From CAWGXG01 sp963826505 (lineage in GTDB: Bacteria; Chloroflexota; Anaerolineae; Aggregatilineales; Aggregatilineaceae), in assembly GCA_963826505.1 (NCBI GenBank), contig CAWGXG010000008.1, forward strand, positions 930,001-994,000: 64,000 nt of DNA, written 5' to 3'. The notes beneath the pieces are model-generated. The model worked only from the letters and a program-made list of their open reading frames with translations. It had not been told where the DNA came from and made no database searches. Below, in pieces: positions 8,751 through 17,417 of the stretch. Both the position numbers and the translations under genes were made by a program. How positions within the stretch are numbered: the first letter of the stretch is position 1; each line of letters starts with the position of its first letter.

Positions 8751-11120
8751 ATGACCCTTCTTTATCTGATTGCCGCATGGTCCACAGGTATATTCCTGGC
8801 CTCTCAACAAAATACACCTATCAAATGGTGGGCTATCCTGGCCGGGGCGAGCGCTCTCGTGGCATGGGCGCTGCGCGCCAACCGGCGAGCGCGGCTGGTG
8901 TGGCTTTGTGCTTTGATGTTTATGCTTGGGGCAGCACGTCTGGCATGGTCCCAACGTCCACTACCCGATGATCATATCGCCCATTATGCGGATGTTGGAT
9001 ATGTCACCATAACGGGAGTCGTTGTTCAAGACCCCGACGTTCGTGATACCCTCGTAAACCTGCGTGTGGACGCTGAGCAAATTGCCTGGAGAGATACCCA
9101 ACATTCCACCAAAGGAACCGTGCTCGTACAGGCCTCGCGTTTGGGAAAGTACGCCTATGGCGATCGCGTCCAAGCCAGTGGGACGCTCCTCACGCCGCCT
9201 GAATTTGATGGTTTTTCTTACCGCGATTATCTGGCGCGGAGTGGCATCCACGTCATAATGTCCAACGCCGACGTAACGGTCATTGCACATCACCAGGGGC
9301 AACCCTTGCTCGAAGCGCTTTTCACGTTCAAAGCGCGTGCCCAGGCTGTCGTCAACCGGACTCTTCCAAGCCCTCAGGCCCCGCTGCTCAGCGGCATTTT
9401 GCTCGGGGCCGAAAATGATATTCCAGAGAACATCCGTGAGGCATTTAACAACACCGGAACATCCCATATTATTGCCATCTCGGGAGCCAATATCATTGTC
9501 GTGATTGCGGTATTCATGCAGCTTTTCGCTCCGCTCGTGGGTAGGAAACGCGCGGCAATGTTAACTACTCTTGCGGTGGCAAGTTACGCGGTGCTGGTGG
9601 GTGGCAACGGCGCGGTGGTGCGTGCGGCCATCACCGGGAGCCTGGCCCTGATGGCGGCTCAGTCAGGAAGAAAAGCGCATGGCTTAACTTCCTTGGCGTT
9701 CGCCATATGGGTGATGTCGCTTTGGAATCCGTTCATTCTGTGGGATATCAGTTTTCAATTGAGCGCAGCGGCCACTGCCGGGCTGGTTCTGTTTGGGGAT
9801 TATGCGACGCGTACGCTGGAGCGCGGTCTGAAGGTAATTTTCGCCAAAGACACGGCACGACAAGTGGGCCAGTTTCTGTCGGAGCCGATTGCGTTGGGTT
9901 TGGCCGCACAGATCACAACTATGCCCCTGATCGTGCTGTACTTCAACCGATTTTCGGCAATCTCACTGCTTGCGAATCTTCTGATCAGCCCTGTTCAACC
10001 CTATATCATGACGATGGGCTGGCTGGCTGTATTGTTGGGCATGGTTTGGCCGTTTCTCGGCGAGCCACTGGCCTGGATCGCATGGCTGCCTTTGACCTAC
10101 ACCCTGAAAATAGTACGCGCCTTGAGCACGTGGGGATGGGCTTCATTCAGCGTGAATGTCAGTGCGCCCGCTACGTGGGCTGTTTACGCTGGGTTGATGG
10201 TGGTAGGATTGCTCATGATCCAGCATCCGGAAGATCGCGCGGCGCTGTTTTTGCGGATCAGGCGAAGAATAAGCGTGTTGGCCGTAGTGGTCGTCGGAAC
10301 GGTAGTCGCTATCCTGATCTGGAGCATGGCCACGACCCAGTCCGACGGCAAGCTGCACGTATGGTTCCTGGATGTGGGGCATGGTCAAGCGATATTGATT
10401 TGCACGCCCGATGGATCACATATCCTGATCGATGGTGGGCCAAGTTCCAACCAACTGCGACAGACCATAGGCGACGCGATGCCGTTTTGGAACCATACGA
10501 TCGATTTGCTGCTGGTGACACAAACGAAAAGCGCCGCGGTGACAGCGCTGCCTCCACTGCTGGGGCGCTATGATGTCAAACTTGTGCTCACAACGGGGGC
10601 GGCTTCAACCAGCGACAGTTATACGTCGCTCATGCATACTTTGGAACAGGATGGTATACCTACTCATGTTGTTTCGGCTGGCTACCGCGTCGAAACGAGC
10701 GATCACGTCACGTTCGAGATACTGAATCCCCAGACGCAGCCAGATGACGAGGCAAAAACCGAAGATGTCAGCATGGTCATCCGGGTGCGCTACGGCACGG
10801 CCTCATTCCTGATTACATCGGACCTAAGTTTACGGGCCGAACAAGAAATCATGAGCGCAGGCTGGTATGTGGGCAGCACTGTGCTTCTGCTGCCCGGTCA
10901 AGGTGACGAGGACGTTAATACGGATATCTTCCTGAGTGCTGTGCGGCCGCAAGTTGCTATTGCCATGGTAGGCGCGGGGAATCGCGCCAATCTGCCCAAC
11001 GCACAGACCATTGATCGTTTGCAGGCGGTCAGCGACCCGCGTGTGTACCGCACAGACCGTGACGGTACGATCGAAATAGTCACGGATGGACAGGCACTTT
11101 GGGTCTACAAAGGAGACTGA
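8751..11120 (+). CDS. comEC: ComEC/Rec2-type DNA uptake channel protein with degenerate MBL domain
   Basis: 789 residues with the full ComEC layout: N-terminal membrane helices and DUF4131-like soluble part (1-190), the Competence domain of multiple membrane helices (about 200-520, beginning ILLGAENDIPENIREAF...GTSHIIAISGANI), and a C-terminal metallo-beta-lactamase-like domain from DVGHGQAILI near residue 541. ComEC forms the inner-membrane channel for transforming single-stranded DNA. The MBL domain has lost its ligands: the usual HxHxDH site reads VTQTKSAAV, and the later GD and HHGS positions read LITSDLS and LLPGQGD. It therefore probably has no nuclease activity. The gene overlaps the convergent polyphosphate kinase gene by 16 bp at the 3' end. 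Confidence 0.9.
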   Translation: MTLLYLIAAWSTGIFLASQQNTPIKWWAILAGASALVAWALRANRRARLVWLCALMFMLGAARLAWSQRPLPDDHIAHYADVGYVTITGVVVQDPDVRDTLVNLRVDAEQIAWRDTQHSTKGTVLVQASRLGKYAYGDRVQASGTLLTPPEFDGFSYRDYLARSGIHVIMSNADVTVIAHHQGQPLLEALFTFKARAQAVVNRTLPSPQAPLLSGILLGAENDIPENIREAFNNTGTSHIIAISGANIIVVIAVFMQLFAPLVGRKRAAMLTTLAVASYAVLVGGNGAVVRAAITGSLALMAAQSGRKAHGLTSLAFAIWVMSLWNPFILWDISFQLSAAATAGLVLFGDYATRTLERGLKVIFAKDTARQVGQFLSEPIALGLAAQITTMPLIVLYFNRFSAISLLANLLISPVQPYIMTMGWLAVLLGMVWPFLGEPLAWIAWLPLTYTLKIVRALSTWGWASFSVNVSAPATWAVYAGLMVVGLLMIQHPEDRAALFLRIRRRISVLAVVVVGTVVAILIWSMATTQSDGKLHVWFLDVGHGQAILICTPDGSHILIDGGPSSNQLRQTIGDAMPFWNHTIDLLLVTQTKSAAVTALPPLLGRYDVKLVLTTGAASTSDSYTSLMHTLEQDGIPTHVVSAGYRVETSDHVTFEILNPQTQPDDEAKTEDVSMVIRVRYGTASFLITSDLSLRAEQEIMSAGWYVGSTVLLLPGQGDEDVNTDIFLSAVRPQVAIAMVGAGNRANLPNAQTIDRLQAVSDPRVYRTDRDGTIEIVTDGQALWVYKGD

Positions 11121-12577
11121 GCGAGATTACGCGCCTGTTCCATGAGCCATGACTGGCTATCCACGGGAACAGTTGAATTGGGGGGGGCCAGACGCTTGTA
11201 TGTCCCGTCAGGCTGAAGCTCGCGCGCCTTGACGTTGTCTCGCATAGAAATATCCAGGATCTCGGTCAGTATACGGGACCTGAGCGCTTCGTCTTCAACC
11301 GAAAAGATCGTTTCAACCCGGCGATCCAGATTGCGAGGCATCAGATCTGCACTGCCCAGATATATCTCAGGGTTTCCGTTGTTTGCGAAATAGTAGATAC
11401 GGGGGTGTTCCAGGAATCGCCCAACCACACTCGTCACACGGATATTGTCGCTGACGCCTGGAATACCAGGGCGCAAGCAGCAAATGCCGCGCACCAAGAG
11501 CTCGACTTTCACGCCCGCGATAGAAGCTTCGTACATGCGCCGGATATATTTCGGATCGACGAGAGCATTCATCTTGAAAATCAAGTGTGCTGGGTGTCCC
11601 TGCCTGGCATGCTCAATCTCGCGACAGATCAACTGTTCAAACCGGTCACGCAAATGTTCAGGGGCGACGAGCAACTTGCGATAGGTGGCAGCGGGGGCGT
11701 AACCGGTCAGACGATTAAATAGCTCACTGGCGTCCATCCCCAGATCGGGCCGGCTGGTCAGCAATCCGATATCTGTGTAGATCCGGGCGGTAGCGGCGTT
11801 GTAGTTTCCTGTGCTGAGATGAACATATCTACGCAGGCCATCTTCTTCCTTGCGCACGACAAGAGCTACTTTGCAATGAGTTTTGAGGCCAAGCAATCCG
11901 TAAACGACATGGACTCCCTGAGCCTCCAACTTGCGGGCCCAAACGATGTTATTCTCTTCGTCAAATCGCGCTTTCAGTTCGACCAGCACGGCAACTTGCT
12001 TACCGTTTTCCTGGGCCTCAAGCAAAGCGTTCACGATCGGGGAATTATTGCCCACGCGGTAGAGCGTGGTTTTGATCGCCATCACCTGTGGATCGTGGGC
12101 AGCCGCGCGGAAGAATTGCACAACAGGCAAAAAGGACTCATAGGGATGGTATAGCAACACATCCTGCTCACGCAGCACTGAAAACACATCTTCGCTCTGG
12201 CTTAACACGGGCGGAACAACAGGGACGTAGGGGATCTCTTTCAATTGGGGAACGTCGATATTGGCCAGGTCGAAGAGCTGGCTCATGCCCAGCGGCCCCC
12301 TCAGTTGATAGATTTCCGACCGCTCGACGTTCAGGTAGCCCTTTAGTAATTCCAACACGTATTGCGGCATGTTATCCTGGACTTCCAAGCGGACTACGCG
12401 ACCGAAACGTCGCTGGCGCACGCCCGCCTCAATCGTTTCCAGGAGATCCGAGGCCTCGTCCTCTTCTATCTCCATGTCTGCATTACGTGTGACGCGGAAT
12501 GGGTGCGACTCGAAGAATCTGCATGCCTGGAAACAGTGTTTCGAGATTGGCGGCGATGATCTCCTCGAGGAAGACAA
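11105..12577 (-). CDS. ppk1: Polyphosphate kinase 1, C-terminal part (downstream of a frameshift)
   Basis: This frame carries the C-terminal three quarters of PPK1. True homology begins at FFESHPFRVTRNAD; the residues before that are out-of-frame sequence. It holds the autophosphorylated histidine motif YVHLSTGNYN, the IKTTLYRVG substrate-site block, the SADLMPRNLDRRVE motif and the phospholipase-D-like C-terminal domains. PPK1 polymerises the gamma-phosphate of ATP into polyphosphate. The N-terminal half lies in the overlapping frame 12483-13256, and removing one base at about 12509-12515 would fuse them into a ~716-residue protein of normal length. No start codon with a ribosome site is seen for this part alone, so unless the frameshift is bypassed or is an error, the enzyme is broken. 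Confidence 0.85.
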   Translation of the reverse strand: MSSSRRSSPPISKHCFQACRFFESHPFRVTRNADMEIEEDEASDLLETIEAGVRQRRFGRVVRLEVQDNMPQYVLELLKGYLNVERSEIYQLRGPLGMSQLFDLANIDVPQLKEIPYVPVVPPVLSQSEDVFSVLREQDVLLYHPYESFLPVVQFFRAAAHDPQVMAIKTTLYRVGNNSPIVNALLEAQENGKQVAVLVELKARFDEENNIVWARKLEAQGVHVVYGLLGLKTHCKVALVVRKEEDGLRRYVHLSTGNYNAATARIYTDIGLLTSRPDLGMDASELFNRLTGYAPAATYRKLLVAPEHLRDRFEQLICREIEHARQGHPAHLIFKMNALVDPKYIRRMYEASIAGVKVELLVRGICCLRPGIPGVSDNIRVTSVVGRFLEHPRIYYFANNGNPEIYLGSADLMPRNLDRRVETIFSVEDEALRSRILTEILDISMRDNVKARELQPDGTYKRLAPPNSTVPVDSQSWLMEQARNLAQSPL

Positions 12578-13256
12578 ATTGTTTTTGCTTGCCAGCGCGC
12601 CGCCCTAGATACTTGTTAGAAATGTCATGCACGGGAACAATACGGGGGAGGGCCTGTGGTACCTTGACGCGTGCAAAGCGTCTCTGTTGGTTCTGATCCA
12701 CCAACATGACCGCGAGATTCAGGCTCAAATTCGAGATATGCGGGAATGGTCGTCCAGGGTCCACGGCCAACGGAGTGAGCACTGGAAATATCTCGCTCTC
12801 AAAATAGAGCTGCAAGGCTTCTTTGCGCTCGTCGGTCAGCTCGTCAAAGCTCACGACAAAGATATGGTGATGTTGGAGCTGGGGCAAGATATCTTCGTGA
12901 AAACAGTGGTACTGCGCTTCAAGCATCGGCATAAGGCGCTTACGGATTGCGGCTAACTGCTGTGCAGGGGCGAGTCCATCCGCCGGAGTTTCGACTACAC
13001 CGGCCGCCACTTGCTCACGCAGACCCGAAACGCGTATCATGAAAAACTCATCGAGGTTATTGGCAAAGATAGCCAGAAATTTCACTCGTTCAAGCAGTGG
13101 AATGTCTTGATCGAGCGCTTCCTCGAGCACGCGATAATTGAATTCTAGCATGCTGAGTTCTCGGTTGATATACAACTTAGGATCGCGGAGATCAACCACT
13201 TCAGGGTCAGTGGATGCACTCAAGGCTTCAGACATAATTCGTTTAACCTGATCCAT
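12483..13256 (-). CDS. ppk1: Polyphosphate kinase 1, N-terminal part (upstream of a frameshift)
   Basis: It begins the PPK1 N and middle domains with LYINRELSMLEFNYRVLEEA and the FFMIRVSGLREQV block. Homology ends at PGMQIL, after which the frame runs on for nine unrelated residues (RVAPIPRHT) to a stop. The continuing PPK sequence ESHPFRVTRNAD sits in the +1 frame. The frame stays open upstream to GTG-like codons at 13301, but a TATACT box at 13283-13288 places the transcript start near 13276, so ATG 13256 or ATG 13235 is the real start. Neither has a strong ribosome site. See the C-terminal part at 11105. Confidence 0.85.
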   Translation of the reverse strand: MDQVKRIMSEALSASTDPEVVDLRDPKLYINRELSMLEFNYRVLEEALDQDIPLLERVKFLAIFANNLDEFFMIRVSGLREQVAAGVVETPADGLAPAQQLAAIRKRLMPMLEAQYHCFHEDILPQLQHHHIFVVSFDELTDERKEALQLYFESEIFPVLTPLAVDPGRPFPHISNLSLNLAVMLVDQNQQRRFARVKVPQALPRIVPVHDISNKYLGRRAGKQKQFVFLEEIIAANLETLFPGMQILRVAPIPRHT

Positions 13257-13282
13257 GTGAAAAGAGGAAAGTACTTGGTAGG

Positions 13283-13313
13283 AGTATAGCACAGGTGCCA
13301 TATCTTACGGCAA
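13283..13313 (-). promoter_or_regulatory. Promoter for ppk1
   Basis: On the minus strand, TTGCCG (13313-13308) and TATACT (13288-13283) are 19 bp apart. The predicted transcript start lies about 20 nt before ATG 13256. The longer spacer makes this a weaker call. Confidence 0.45.
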
Positions 13314-13412
13314 GAACTGCCCCCTGCTTAAACGACGGGGAAGTAGGTCCCGATCACGCAAGATGATTTGATCTGTGTCTGACGATGACGCACATAATCG
13401 ACCAGATGAGGA

Positions 13413-13442
13413 TTGCTGTTTCACCACACTTTTGGGTAGAAT
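13413..13442 (+). promoter_or_regulatory. Promoter for the GNAT gene, implying a leaderless message
   Basis: TTGCTG (13413-13418), an 18-bp spacer and TAGAAT (13437-13442). The ATG of the next gene begins only 7 nt after the -10 box, at the expected transcription start, so translation would be leaderless. Confidence 0.5.
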
Positions 13443-13448
13443 GCAGGC

Positions 13449-14006
13449 ATGAAAACCTCAAATCAACGTAACCAATTCATTGTGCGCGAGGTGCGCTCCG
13501 AAGCTGAACTTGCTTGCTGCCTACAACTCGAGCACGCCTACGTGACTGATTATGTGTGGCAGATGGATGTGCGGGACGATGCGGACGATCTCAACGTGCG
13601 TTTCCGAACCGTGCGGCTCCCGCGCACGATGGACGTTGAATACCCGCGTAATCGGGAAAATCTGGCGCGTGCCTGGCATCAACGGGATTGCTTTCTGGTC
13701 GCCGTCGCCGAGGATGTGGTGTTGGGATATATCAACATGCGTGTGGATGCGATGCGCACTCGCGGCTGGATGCATGATCTGGTGGTGGGACGTGATTGGC
13801 GTCGACGCGGAATTGGGAGCGCCCTGTTAGAACAAGGACTTCGATGGGCCTCATTGCACCACGTTACTCAGGTGACGCTCGAGATGCAGTCCAAAAACTA
13901 TCCGGCCATCCGGTTTGCACAGACCAAAGGGTTTGTGTTTTGTGGATTCAACGACTATTACTATCCCAATCAAGATATCGCGGTGTTTTTCGGCAAGACA
14001 CTGTAA
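13449..14006 (+). CDS. GNAT family N-acetyltransferase
   Basis: 185 residues. The acetyl-CoA-binding motif A is clear: LVVGRDWRRRGIGSALLEQG (about 114-133), followed by the LEMQSKNYPAIRFAQTKGFV block and a terminal NDYYYPNQDIAVFFGK. The shape is RimI-like, and an N-terminal-protein or small-molecule acetyltransferase would fit, but the substrate cannot be read from sequence. The -10 box lies immediately upstream, suggesting a leaderless transcript. It is divergent from ppk1 and followed 49 bp later by the 7TM/GAF gene. Confidence 0.85.
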   Translation: MKTSNQRNQFIVREVRSEAELACCLQLEHAYVTDYVWQMDVRDDADDLNVRFRTVRLPRTMDVEYPRNRENLARAWHQRDCFLVAVAEDVVLGYINMRVDAMRTRGWMHDLVVGRDWRRRGIGSALLEQGLRWASLHHVTQVTLEMQSKNYPAIRFAQTKGFVFCGFNDYYYPNQDIAVFFGKTL

Positions 14007-14055
14007 GTAAGGCTCCGGGTGTTGATGAAGAGAAGATGCGCGCCATCTGGTCGAT

Positions 14056-16053
14056 ATGATTACTGCGGATGAATTTCTCGGTTTGCTGGAACTGATCAAC
14101 GAAACGCTCACCGCTACAGTTGTTATTGTGGCGGTCTCGATCTTGCTATACAACCTGACACGTGCCACGCGCGATCGTATTATGCGCACCTCAGGCGCTG
14201 TGTTATTTTGCGTCATTATCACCTATCTTGGTGATGTATTCATTGCCCTAGATCCCGGCGAAAACTATCTGCCCACCTGGCTGCGCTTTCAGTGGATTGG
14301 CATTGCGTTCGTTCCGGCAACATTGCTTCACCTATCGGATGCATTGTTAGCAACGACCGGTCGCCCTTCGCGCGGTCGGCGGCGAACCGCCATTCTTGTT
14401 GCTTATGGGACGGGTGCCGTCTTTGCCCTGTTAGCTGCGTTTTCGCACCAAATCATTACCGGGCCGGTTATGGCTCAAATTCCACATATGACGGCCGGTC
14501 CGGCATTCCCGGTGTATGTGTGTTATGTCGTGGTCGCAACGTCCTTTTCTTTGGTCAATGTGATACGCGCCCGGCAGCGTTGTTTGACGCGATACACCAA
14601 ACGACGGATGACATATTTGCTGATGGTGTTTCTGGCTCCCGCCTGGGGCACATTTCCGTATTCTCTCCTCGGAAAACTGGGCGATGAGAGCCAGACGACC
14701 CTGCTGTTTGTGCTTGACCTGGCAAATCTGGTCGTCATGGTCATGCTGGTCTTTATGGCCTATCCGCTGTCGTTCTTTGGCTCAGAAAAACCCGATCGTG
14801 TGGTCAAGTCTCAACTGCTTGAGTTCATGCTGCGGGGACCGCTGACCGGGGCGGCGGTATTGTCAGCGATTTTGTTCGTTCCGAAAGCGTCAAATGTTCT
14901 AGGGCTTGATGGGGATGCCCTTATGCCCTTTGTAGCCGTCGCTTTGCTCTTGCTTCTACAATGGTCAATCACGTTGGTGCAGCCTATCCTGGCGCGATGG
15001 TTGATCTACTCGCAAGATCAGCGGCGTGCGCAGTGGATTCAACGCTTGAGCGACCGGCTGCTCACTCAGTCTGACGCGTCCCAATTGTTGGAGTCGATCC
15101 TGGCCGCGATTTGTGACAATCTGCGTGTTCCTACGGCTTTCGTAGCACAAATGGAAATGGAGGGTGCACGGTTGGTGCAGGTTGTTGGCGCGCTTGCGCC
15201 TTCCCCGGAAGCGCTGTCGTCTCCAGAACTATCGACGCTTGCCGCAGACGCAGAGGACTCGGCGAGCGGTGACCTGCGCCGAGTCAACGGGGTCTTTGTC
15301 TGGCGGTCGTATTGGCTTATTCCACTGCGCTTCTCAAACAGAATTCAAAATGGACTCCAGCCCGCGTTGTTGGGTATCCTGGGCGTATGGGCGCGCGCGC
15401 CGGAACCAGACCTAAACCCTGAAGAAGATCAATCCTTACAAACTTTGACTCGTCAGGCAGCACATGTATTGGAGGGCCTGCAACACCAGTCTGAGGTTTT
15501 TGTGATTCTTGAAGGGCTGGTGTCACAAATGGACTCGATCCAGCAGTTGCGCGGCGTGTCACGGTATGGGCGTGTTGATCCGTCGGCTGAGTCCTCGCCG
15601 GACAATGAGCTTGTATCCGATCCGGAATTCTCGAATATGGTCAAGGACGCTCTGCGCGATTATTGGGGTGGGCCGCGACTCACCGAGAGCGAACTGCTGA
15701 AGTTGGGCATCGTATGGCGTGAAATGGAGACATCGGAGGACCAGAACTCGGTCCGGGCGCTGCGAAATGTTCTAGCGCAGGCGATCGAAAACCTGAAGCC
15801 TGAAGGCGAACGGAGTATGACTACTTCGGAATGGATACTCTATAACATTCTTGAGATGCGATTCCTTCAGGGGCGCAAAGTGCGTGACGTGGCGCTCCGC
15901 TTGGCGATGAGCGAGTCAGACCTTTACCGCAAACAGCGCATCGCGATAGAAGAGGTCGCTCGTCAGATTGGGGAGATGGAACGCAATGCGGCAGTTTCCA
16001 AGCAAGGTTCGGTCCCTGCGCTGACCAACGGCATTGTCGATACAAAATCCTGA
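14056..16053 (+). CDS. 7TM membrane protein with GAF-like domain and C-terminal helix-turn-helix-like segment
   Basis: 665 residues. Roughly residues 10-320 hold eight to nine hydrophobic helices resembling the N-terminal 7TM module of some histidine kinases. A cytosolic GAF-like domain follows (about 345-475: LLESILAAICDNLRVPTAFVAQME...). The C-terminal 90 residues include SEWILYNILEMRFLQGRKV and RDVALRLAMSESDLYRKQRI (about 595-635), which look like a helix-turn-helix of the DNA-binding or sigma-region type. There is no histidine-kinase, GGDEF or phosphatase domain. This suggests a membrane-bound one-component sensor, possibly binding DNA directly, but the function is inferred. The downstream S1 gene has its own promoter. 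Confidence 0.65.
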   Translation: MITADEFLGLLELINETLTATVVIVAVSILLYNLTRATRDRIMRTSGAVLFCVIITYLGDVFIALDPGENYLPTWLRFQWIGIAFVPATLLHLSDALLATTGRPSRGRRRTAILVAYGTGAVFALLAAFSHQIITGPVMAQIPHMTAGPAFPVYVCYVVVATSFSLVNVIRARQRCLTRYTKRRMTYLLMVFLAPAWGTFPYSLLGKLGDESQTTLLFVLDLANLVVMVMLVFMAYPLSFFGSEKPDRVVKSQLLEFMLRGPLTGAAVLSAILFVPKASNVLGLDGDALMPFVAVALLLLLQWSITLVQPILARWLIYSQDQRRAQWIQRLSDRLLTQSDASQLLESILAAICDNLRVPTAFVAQMEMEGARLVQVVGALAPSPEALSSPELSTLAADAEDSASGDLRRVNGVFVWRSYWLIPLRFSNRIQNGLQPALLGILGVWARAPEPDLNPEEDQSLQTLTRQAAHVLEGLQHQSEVFVILEGLVSQMDSIQQLRGVSRYGRVDPSAESSPDNELVSDPEFSNMVKDALRDYWGGPRLTESELLKLGIVWREMETSEDQNSVRALRNVLAQAIENLKPEGERSMTTSEWILYNILEMRFLQGRKVRDVALRLAMSESDLYRKQRIAIEEVARQIGEMERNAAVSKQGSVPALTNGIVDTKS

Positions 16054-16085
16054 CATCGGGTGTGGTTTGCAGGCTCTACGCGGGT

Positions 16086-16135
16086 TTGACAAGGGAATTT
16101 GGCATTTCTATAATGATCACTCAAGAAGTTTCTTG
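16086..16135 (+). promoter_or_regulatory. Consensus sigma70 promoter with inverted repeat at the start site
   Basis: TTGACA (16086-16091), 17-bp spacer, TATAAT (16109-16114): a perfect consensus promoter. At the expected start (about 16121) sits the inverted repeat CAAGAA-GT-TTCTTG (16122-16135), placed where a repressor could act. The leader to the S1 gene is about 86 nt. Confidence 0.8.
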
Positions 16136-16206
16136 CAGGTAGAAGAAGGCGCGCATCGGTTCATTGTTTAGAGGTTAAGTGTGCGAGGCGAGGAAGGTAA
16201 AGTATC

Positions 16207-17187
16207 ATGAACACCGAGGTACGACATTATGGCTCCTCTCCGCCTTTGCCCCCAGATGAGGGCTATTGGGAAGCACTGATGCAAGAAGGGGAGTTGAGTG
16301 GGGAGGGGGGGATACCTCAGCATGGCGAGTCCCAGTGGGATGACGCCGGTTTTGCCGCTGAAGAAGCTATGACGGCGGCTGGGGGACTGTATTCCACGAA
16401 AGCTGATTGGGACGAAGTTCAACGCGCGTTTGATGATGATGAGACTGTTGAGTTGCGCATTGTGGGGTACAACCGGGGCGGATTATTGGTGGAATGGAAC
16501 AGCCTGCGCGGTTTCGTTCCCGCCAGTCAACTAGTGGAATTCCCTGCCTTGGCGGACGGTCGGGCCAGGCGGGAGACTCTCGCCCAACGGGTGGGGTTGG
16601 TTACCTCACTACGCGTGATTGAATTGGATCGGGATCAGAGCCGACTGATCTTGTCTGAACGAGCTGCTCAGGTACAACCGGGTACCCGCGCTGCGGTGAT
16701 GACATCAATTCGCGAGGGTGACATTTGTTCCGGAGTTGTCACCAATCTGTGTGATTTTGGCGTGTTCGTAGATTTGGGTGGTGTTGAAGGGCTGATTCAC
16801 ATCAGTGAACTGAGCTGGGGGCGGGTCGGTCACCCAGGCGATGTTCTTGAACGGGGCGATACGGTCCAGGTCTATGTGATGCACGTTGATCGCGATCAGG
16901 AACGAGTTGCGCTCAGCTTAAAACGGCTACGCCCCGACCCCTGGCAAACGGTGGAACAGCGCTATCAGATTGGGCAGATGGTCGAGGGCGTAATTACCAA
17001 TGTGGTAGATTTCGGGGCTTTCGCGTGTATTGAAGAAGGACTCGAAGGACTTATACACGTTTCTGAACTGGCCGAAGGCCATTTTCTGCATCCCCGGAAT
17101 GTGGTGCGCGAGGGAAATGTTGTTAAGGCCCGTATACTCAATATCGATGGTCGTGCTCGAAGGCTGGGCCTGAGCCTGCGGCGGTAA
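16207..17187 (+). CDS. Three-S1-domain RNA-binding protein (ribosomal protein S1-like)
   Basis: 326 residues. After an acidic ~70-residue N-terminus come three S1/OB domains: a degenerate one (about 78-155: VELRIVGYNRGGLLVEWNSL), then two canonical ones (about 172-240, GDICSGVVTNLCDFGVFVDL and EGLIHISELSWG; about 256-326, GVITNVVDFGAFACIEEGLE and GLIHVSELAEG). Short S1 proteins of this kind are the usual S1 of Chloroflexota, actinobacteria-like and low-GC lineages, where six-domain S1 is absent. They bind mRNA at the 30S subunit or act in RNA metabolism. The ATG follows a GAGGAAGG site. The perfect upstream promoter suggests high expression. A terminator follows at 17228-17269. Confidence 0.88.
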   Translation: MNTEVRHYGSSPPLPPDEGYWEALMQEGELSGEGGIPQHGESQWDDAGFAAEEAMTAAGGLYSTKADWDEVQRAFDDDETVELRIVGYNRGGLLVEWNSLRGFVPASQLVEFPALADGRARRETLAQRVGLVTSLRVIELDRDQSRLILSERAAQVQPGTRAAVMTSIREGDICSGVVTNLCDFGVFVDLGGVEGLIHISELSWGRVGHPGDVLERGDTVQVYVMHVDRDQERVALSLKRLRPDPWQTVEQRYQIGQMVEGVITNVVDFGAFACIEEGLEGLIHVSELAEGHFLHPRNVVREGNVVKARILNIDGRARRLGLSLRR

Positions 17188-17227
17188 ATTCCTGGCATGA
17201 GTGCCCGCCGTTAAGACATGAAATACG

Positions 17228-17269
17228 AACCTGCATCGAGATTTGCGGAGCGATGCAGGTTTCATTTTG
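17228..17269 (+). terminator. Rho-independent terminator after the S1-domain gene
   Basis: An 11-bp perfect stem AACCTGCATCG (17228-17238) / CGATGCAGGTT (17251-17261), then TTCATTTT. The remaining gap to 17417 holds a TATAAT box at 17348-17353 that probably serves the ABC operon. Confidence 0.85.
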
Positions 17270-17417
17270 GGGCTCATGTGTCCTTCCACGGTGGAAATTT
17301 CTCAGAAGTTTCTCATGGGGAGCTCTCTCAATCGGAAATTCCCCTGCTATAATCTTGTGAGTGTGTGATTTGGCACACAATCGTTTCCACTCCGTTCCAT
17401 ATCCTTAAGGGCGAACA

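Noticed and set aside
9707..10573. 288-codon plus-strand frame inside comEC
   Set aside because: It lies wholly within the conserved comEC frame and encodes a glycine/arginine/histidine-rich product typical of a shadow frame.
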